From assembly GCA_025352435.1 (NCBI GenBank), contig JANXTN010000329.1, positions 1-7,936 on the forward strand: a DNA stretch of 7,936 bases, in the 5' to 3' direction. This stretch comes from Ferruginibacter sp. (GTDB lineage Bacteria; Bacteroidota; Bacteroidia; Chitinophagales; Chitinophagaceae). Below, one piece after another: positions 6,753-7,936 of the stretch. The notes beneath the pieces are model-generated. The model did not search any database. It worked only from the letters and a program-made list of their open reading frames with translations, and was not told where the DNA came from. The first letter of the stretch is position 1. The number at the start of each line of letters is the position of its first letter. A program made the translations under genes and the position numbers.

Positions 6753-7634
6753 TTACCAGTTACTGAACCTTATACCAATGTTAAACGGTTTTACATCAAG
6801 GCTTCTTTCAAAAATAGTTTTAGGAGTATAAGATCCGTACAATCTAACAGGGCCTAAACCTATCTCACCGATATAACTTAATTTAAATTTTTGAAGATCA
6901 TACTGCCCTTTGTTTTTTTGTTTGCCTCTTTCGCTGGAAATTTGTTTGTTGCGCTGGCTATATAAGTAACCTGCACTTACGCCAAAACTGGCACTTAGAT
7001 TAGGTTTACCGGACTTCTTTGTAGTTGCTAGGTTTAGCATTAAAGGAACGGTTACATAGTCTGCTGCAAGTTTGTTTTTCGAAAAGCTGATAGAATCTCT
7101 GAATACAAACGGGGCATTGGTTTGTTGCCCACCGCTATAGGGAACAGTTCCGTTCTCTTTAAAGCTAATGGGAGATCTAAAGCGGTAGTTATTGAGCTCT
7201 AATCCTAAACCATATTTAAGATTTACATTGTTTTTTACCAATGCATACTTCTGCATAAATAGCCAGATGTTTATGTTGATGCTTTTCCCATTTTTCAGTT
7301 TTAGATCTGAGGCGTTGAATGCAGGTGTGCCCGGTTTGTTTACTACATAACCACCGGCATTAGAGTAATTGGTATTGTCATTAAAGTTTGCAAAACCAAG
7401 GTCAAATATTAAGTAGTTGGTACTTTTTCTTGGATTTGATTTTTTTATATCGGCAATGATTGTGGTAGTATCAGCTTTTGCTTTTTTATTTTTTTTAATG
7501 ATGAGAATGCTGCCAATGCGGATCGTATCATTATATGCGGGGTTGTAGGCAGTATCTTTTCTTGCGGGTTCTGTTTGTGCAAATGTGGTGGAAGCAAGCG
7601 CACATAGGGTTGCAAAAAAGTAAATCTTTTTCAT
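6753..7634 (-). CDS. Outer-membrane beta-barrel protein
   Basis: A 293-aa protein with a classic signal peptide (MKKIYFFATLCALASTTFA, then Q20). A polar, Lys-rich region to about residue 72 (KKNKKAKADTTTI) precedes a run of alternating beta-strand segments from about 73 to the end: NYLIFDLGFANF, INIWLFMQKYAL, LKYGLGLELNNYRF, ADYVTVPLMLNLAT, LSASFGVSAGYLYSQR, KLSYIGEIGLGPVRLYGSYT. It closes with FNIGIRFSNW, an aromatic C-terminus as used for outer-membrane insertion. The strand pattern resembles the Bacteroidota OMP_b-brl_2/PorT-like barrels, usually small barrels of unknown function. It is cotranscribed with the gene 26 bp upstream (7661-7936) and followed by a strong terminator. No enzymatic motif is visible; the exact role is unknown. 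Confidence 0.82.
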   Translation of the reverse strand: MKKIYFFATLCALASTTFAQTEPARKDTAYNPAYNDTIRIGSILIIKKNKKAKADTTTIIADIKKSNPRKSTNYLIFDLGFANFNDNTNYSNAGGYVVNKPGTPAFNASDLKLKNGKSININIWLFMQKYALVKNNVNLKYGLGLELNNYRFRSPISFKENGTVPYSGGQQTNAPFVFRDSISFSKNKLAADYVTVPLMLNLATTKKSGKPNLSASFGVSAGYLYSQRNKQISSERGKQKNKGQYDLQKFKLSYIGEIGLGPVRLYGSYTPKTIFERSLDVKPFNIGIRFSNW

Positions 7635-7660
7635 GTTGTGTAATTTTAAATAATTGTTGG

Positions 7661-7936
7661 TTAATCGGCTCCTATTTGAAAACCTGATATTCTTATTGGA
7701 TTGCCTGTTTTTATTTTTGCAGTTCGTTCTATCATTCTTTTAAATTTCTTAAAAACGGTGCCTACTTTGGAGCGTTTTACATCATCTTCATCCATGTACA
7801 GTATTTTGTTGTTGCTCACTTCCGTTTCAGTCAACGAAGCCAGTGTATAACTTGATTCCATGGGCACAATATTCTCGTTTATAATTGCAGCCACATCTAC
7901 TTTTTCTATTTTAGCAGTGACAATGTTTTGTAAATC
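7661..7936 (-). CDS. C-terminal part of an unrecognised protein upstream of the beta-barrel gene (5' end outside window)
   Basis: The minus-strand frame is open from the right edge to the TGA...-side stop at 7663-7661 and gives 91 residues; the GTG at 7894 is internal, since the frame continues upstream without a stop to 7936. The fragment has a polar first half (NENIVPMESSYTLASLTETE) and a basic segment at about residues 54-77 (KRSKVGTVFKKFKRMIERTAKIKTG), then ends in RISGFQIGAD. It has no transmembrane segment of its own. Proteins with such a basic tail precede barrel genes in Bacteroidota, often ones that carry an N-terminal membrane helix and sit after a sigma factor gene, but that is recollection and inference, as the rest lies outside. 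The 26-bp gap to the next gene indicates one operon. Confidence 0.65.
   Translation of the reverse strand, partial: DLQNIVTAKIEKVDVAAIINENIVPMESSYTLASLTETEVSNNKILYMDEDDVKRSKVGTVFKKFKRMIERTAKIKTGNPIRISGFQIGAD

Noticed and set aside
1..7936. Mobile elements, CRISPR arrays, tRNA or rRNA genes.
   Set aside because: No transposase, integrase, regularly spaced repeats, terminal inverted repeats or cloverleaf-like sequence was seen in any intergenic stretch.

Overview
The window looks like chromosome from a Bacteroidota bacterium, most likely a member of the Chitinophagaceae or a close relative. The signs are low GC with A/T-rich intergenic DNA, almost no Shine-Dalgarno sequences in front of start codons, an outer-membrane beta-barrel protein of a typical Bacteroidota kind, and a WYL regulator and QueA with Bacteroidota-like features. 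This placement is inferred from sequence character; no marker gene is present.

Layout. (1) Positions 2-139 (+) are the C-terminal end of a membrane protein that enters from the left. (2) Positions 140-481 hold no recognised gene, but a 57-codon ORF at 234-407 (+) encodes a possible small single-pass membrane protein. (3) Positions 482-1543 (-) encode a HTH/WYL-domain regulator. It is divergent from (4) 1756-4686 (+), a large exported fusion of a GH3 beta-N-acetylglucosaminidase (NagZ-like) and a serine beta-lactamase-fold hydrolase that resembles the AmiE amidases. (5) Positions 4781-6001 (+) encode QueA of queuosine biosynthesis. (6) Positions 6007-6582 (-) encode a short exported YkuD-type L,D-transpeptidase, convergent with queA with only 5 bp between the stop codons. 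(7) Positions 6695-6727 form a clear rho-independent terminator for the minus strand. It closes an operon of (8) a beta-barrel outer-membrane protein at 6753-7634 (-) and (9) the C-terminal part of a conserved-looking protein at 7661-7936 (-) that runs off the right edge.

Theme. Two of the genes act on peptidoglycan. The fusion probably strips GlcNAc and then the stem peptide from muropeptides in the periplasm, and the L,D-transpeptidase makes or modifies crosslinks. The beta-barrel gene and its upstream partner are an envelope pair of unknown function, and queA is tRNA-modification housekeeping. I see no mobile element, CRISPR array, tRNA or rRNA gene. The most notable item is the two-enzyme fusion with both active sites apparently intact; it recapitulates in one polypeptide the adjacent nagZ-amiE pair known from Bacillus subtilis. 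I found no convincing wholly new system.
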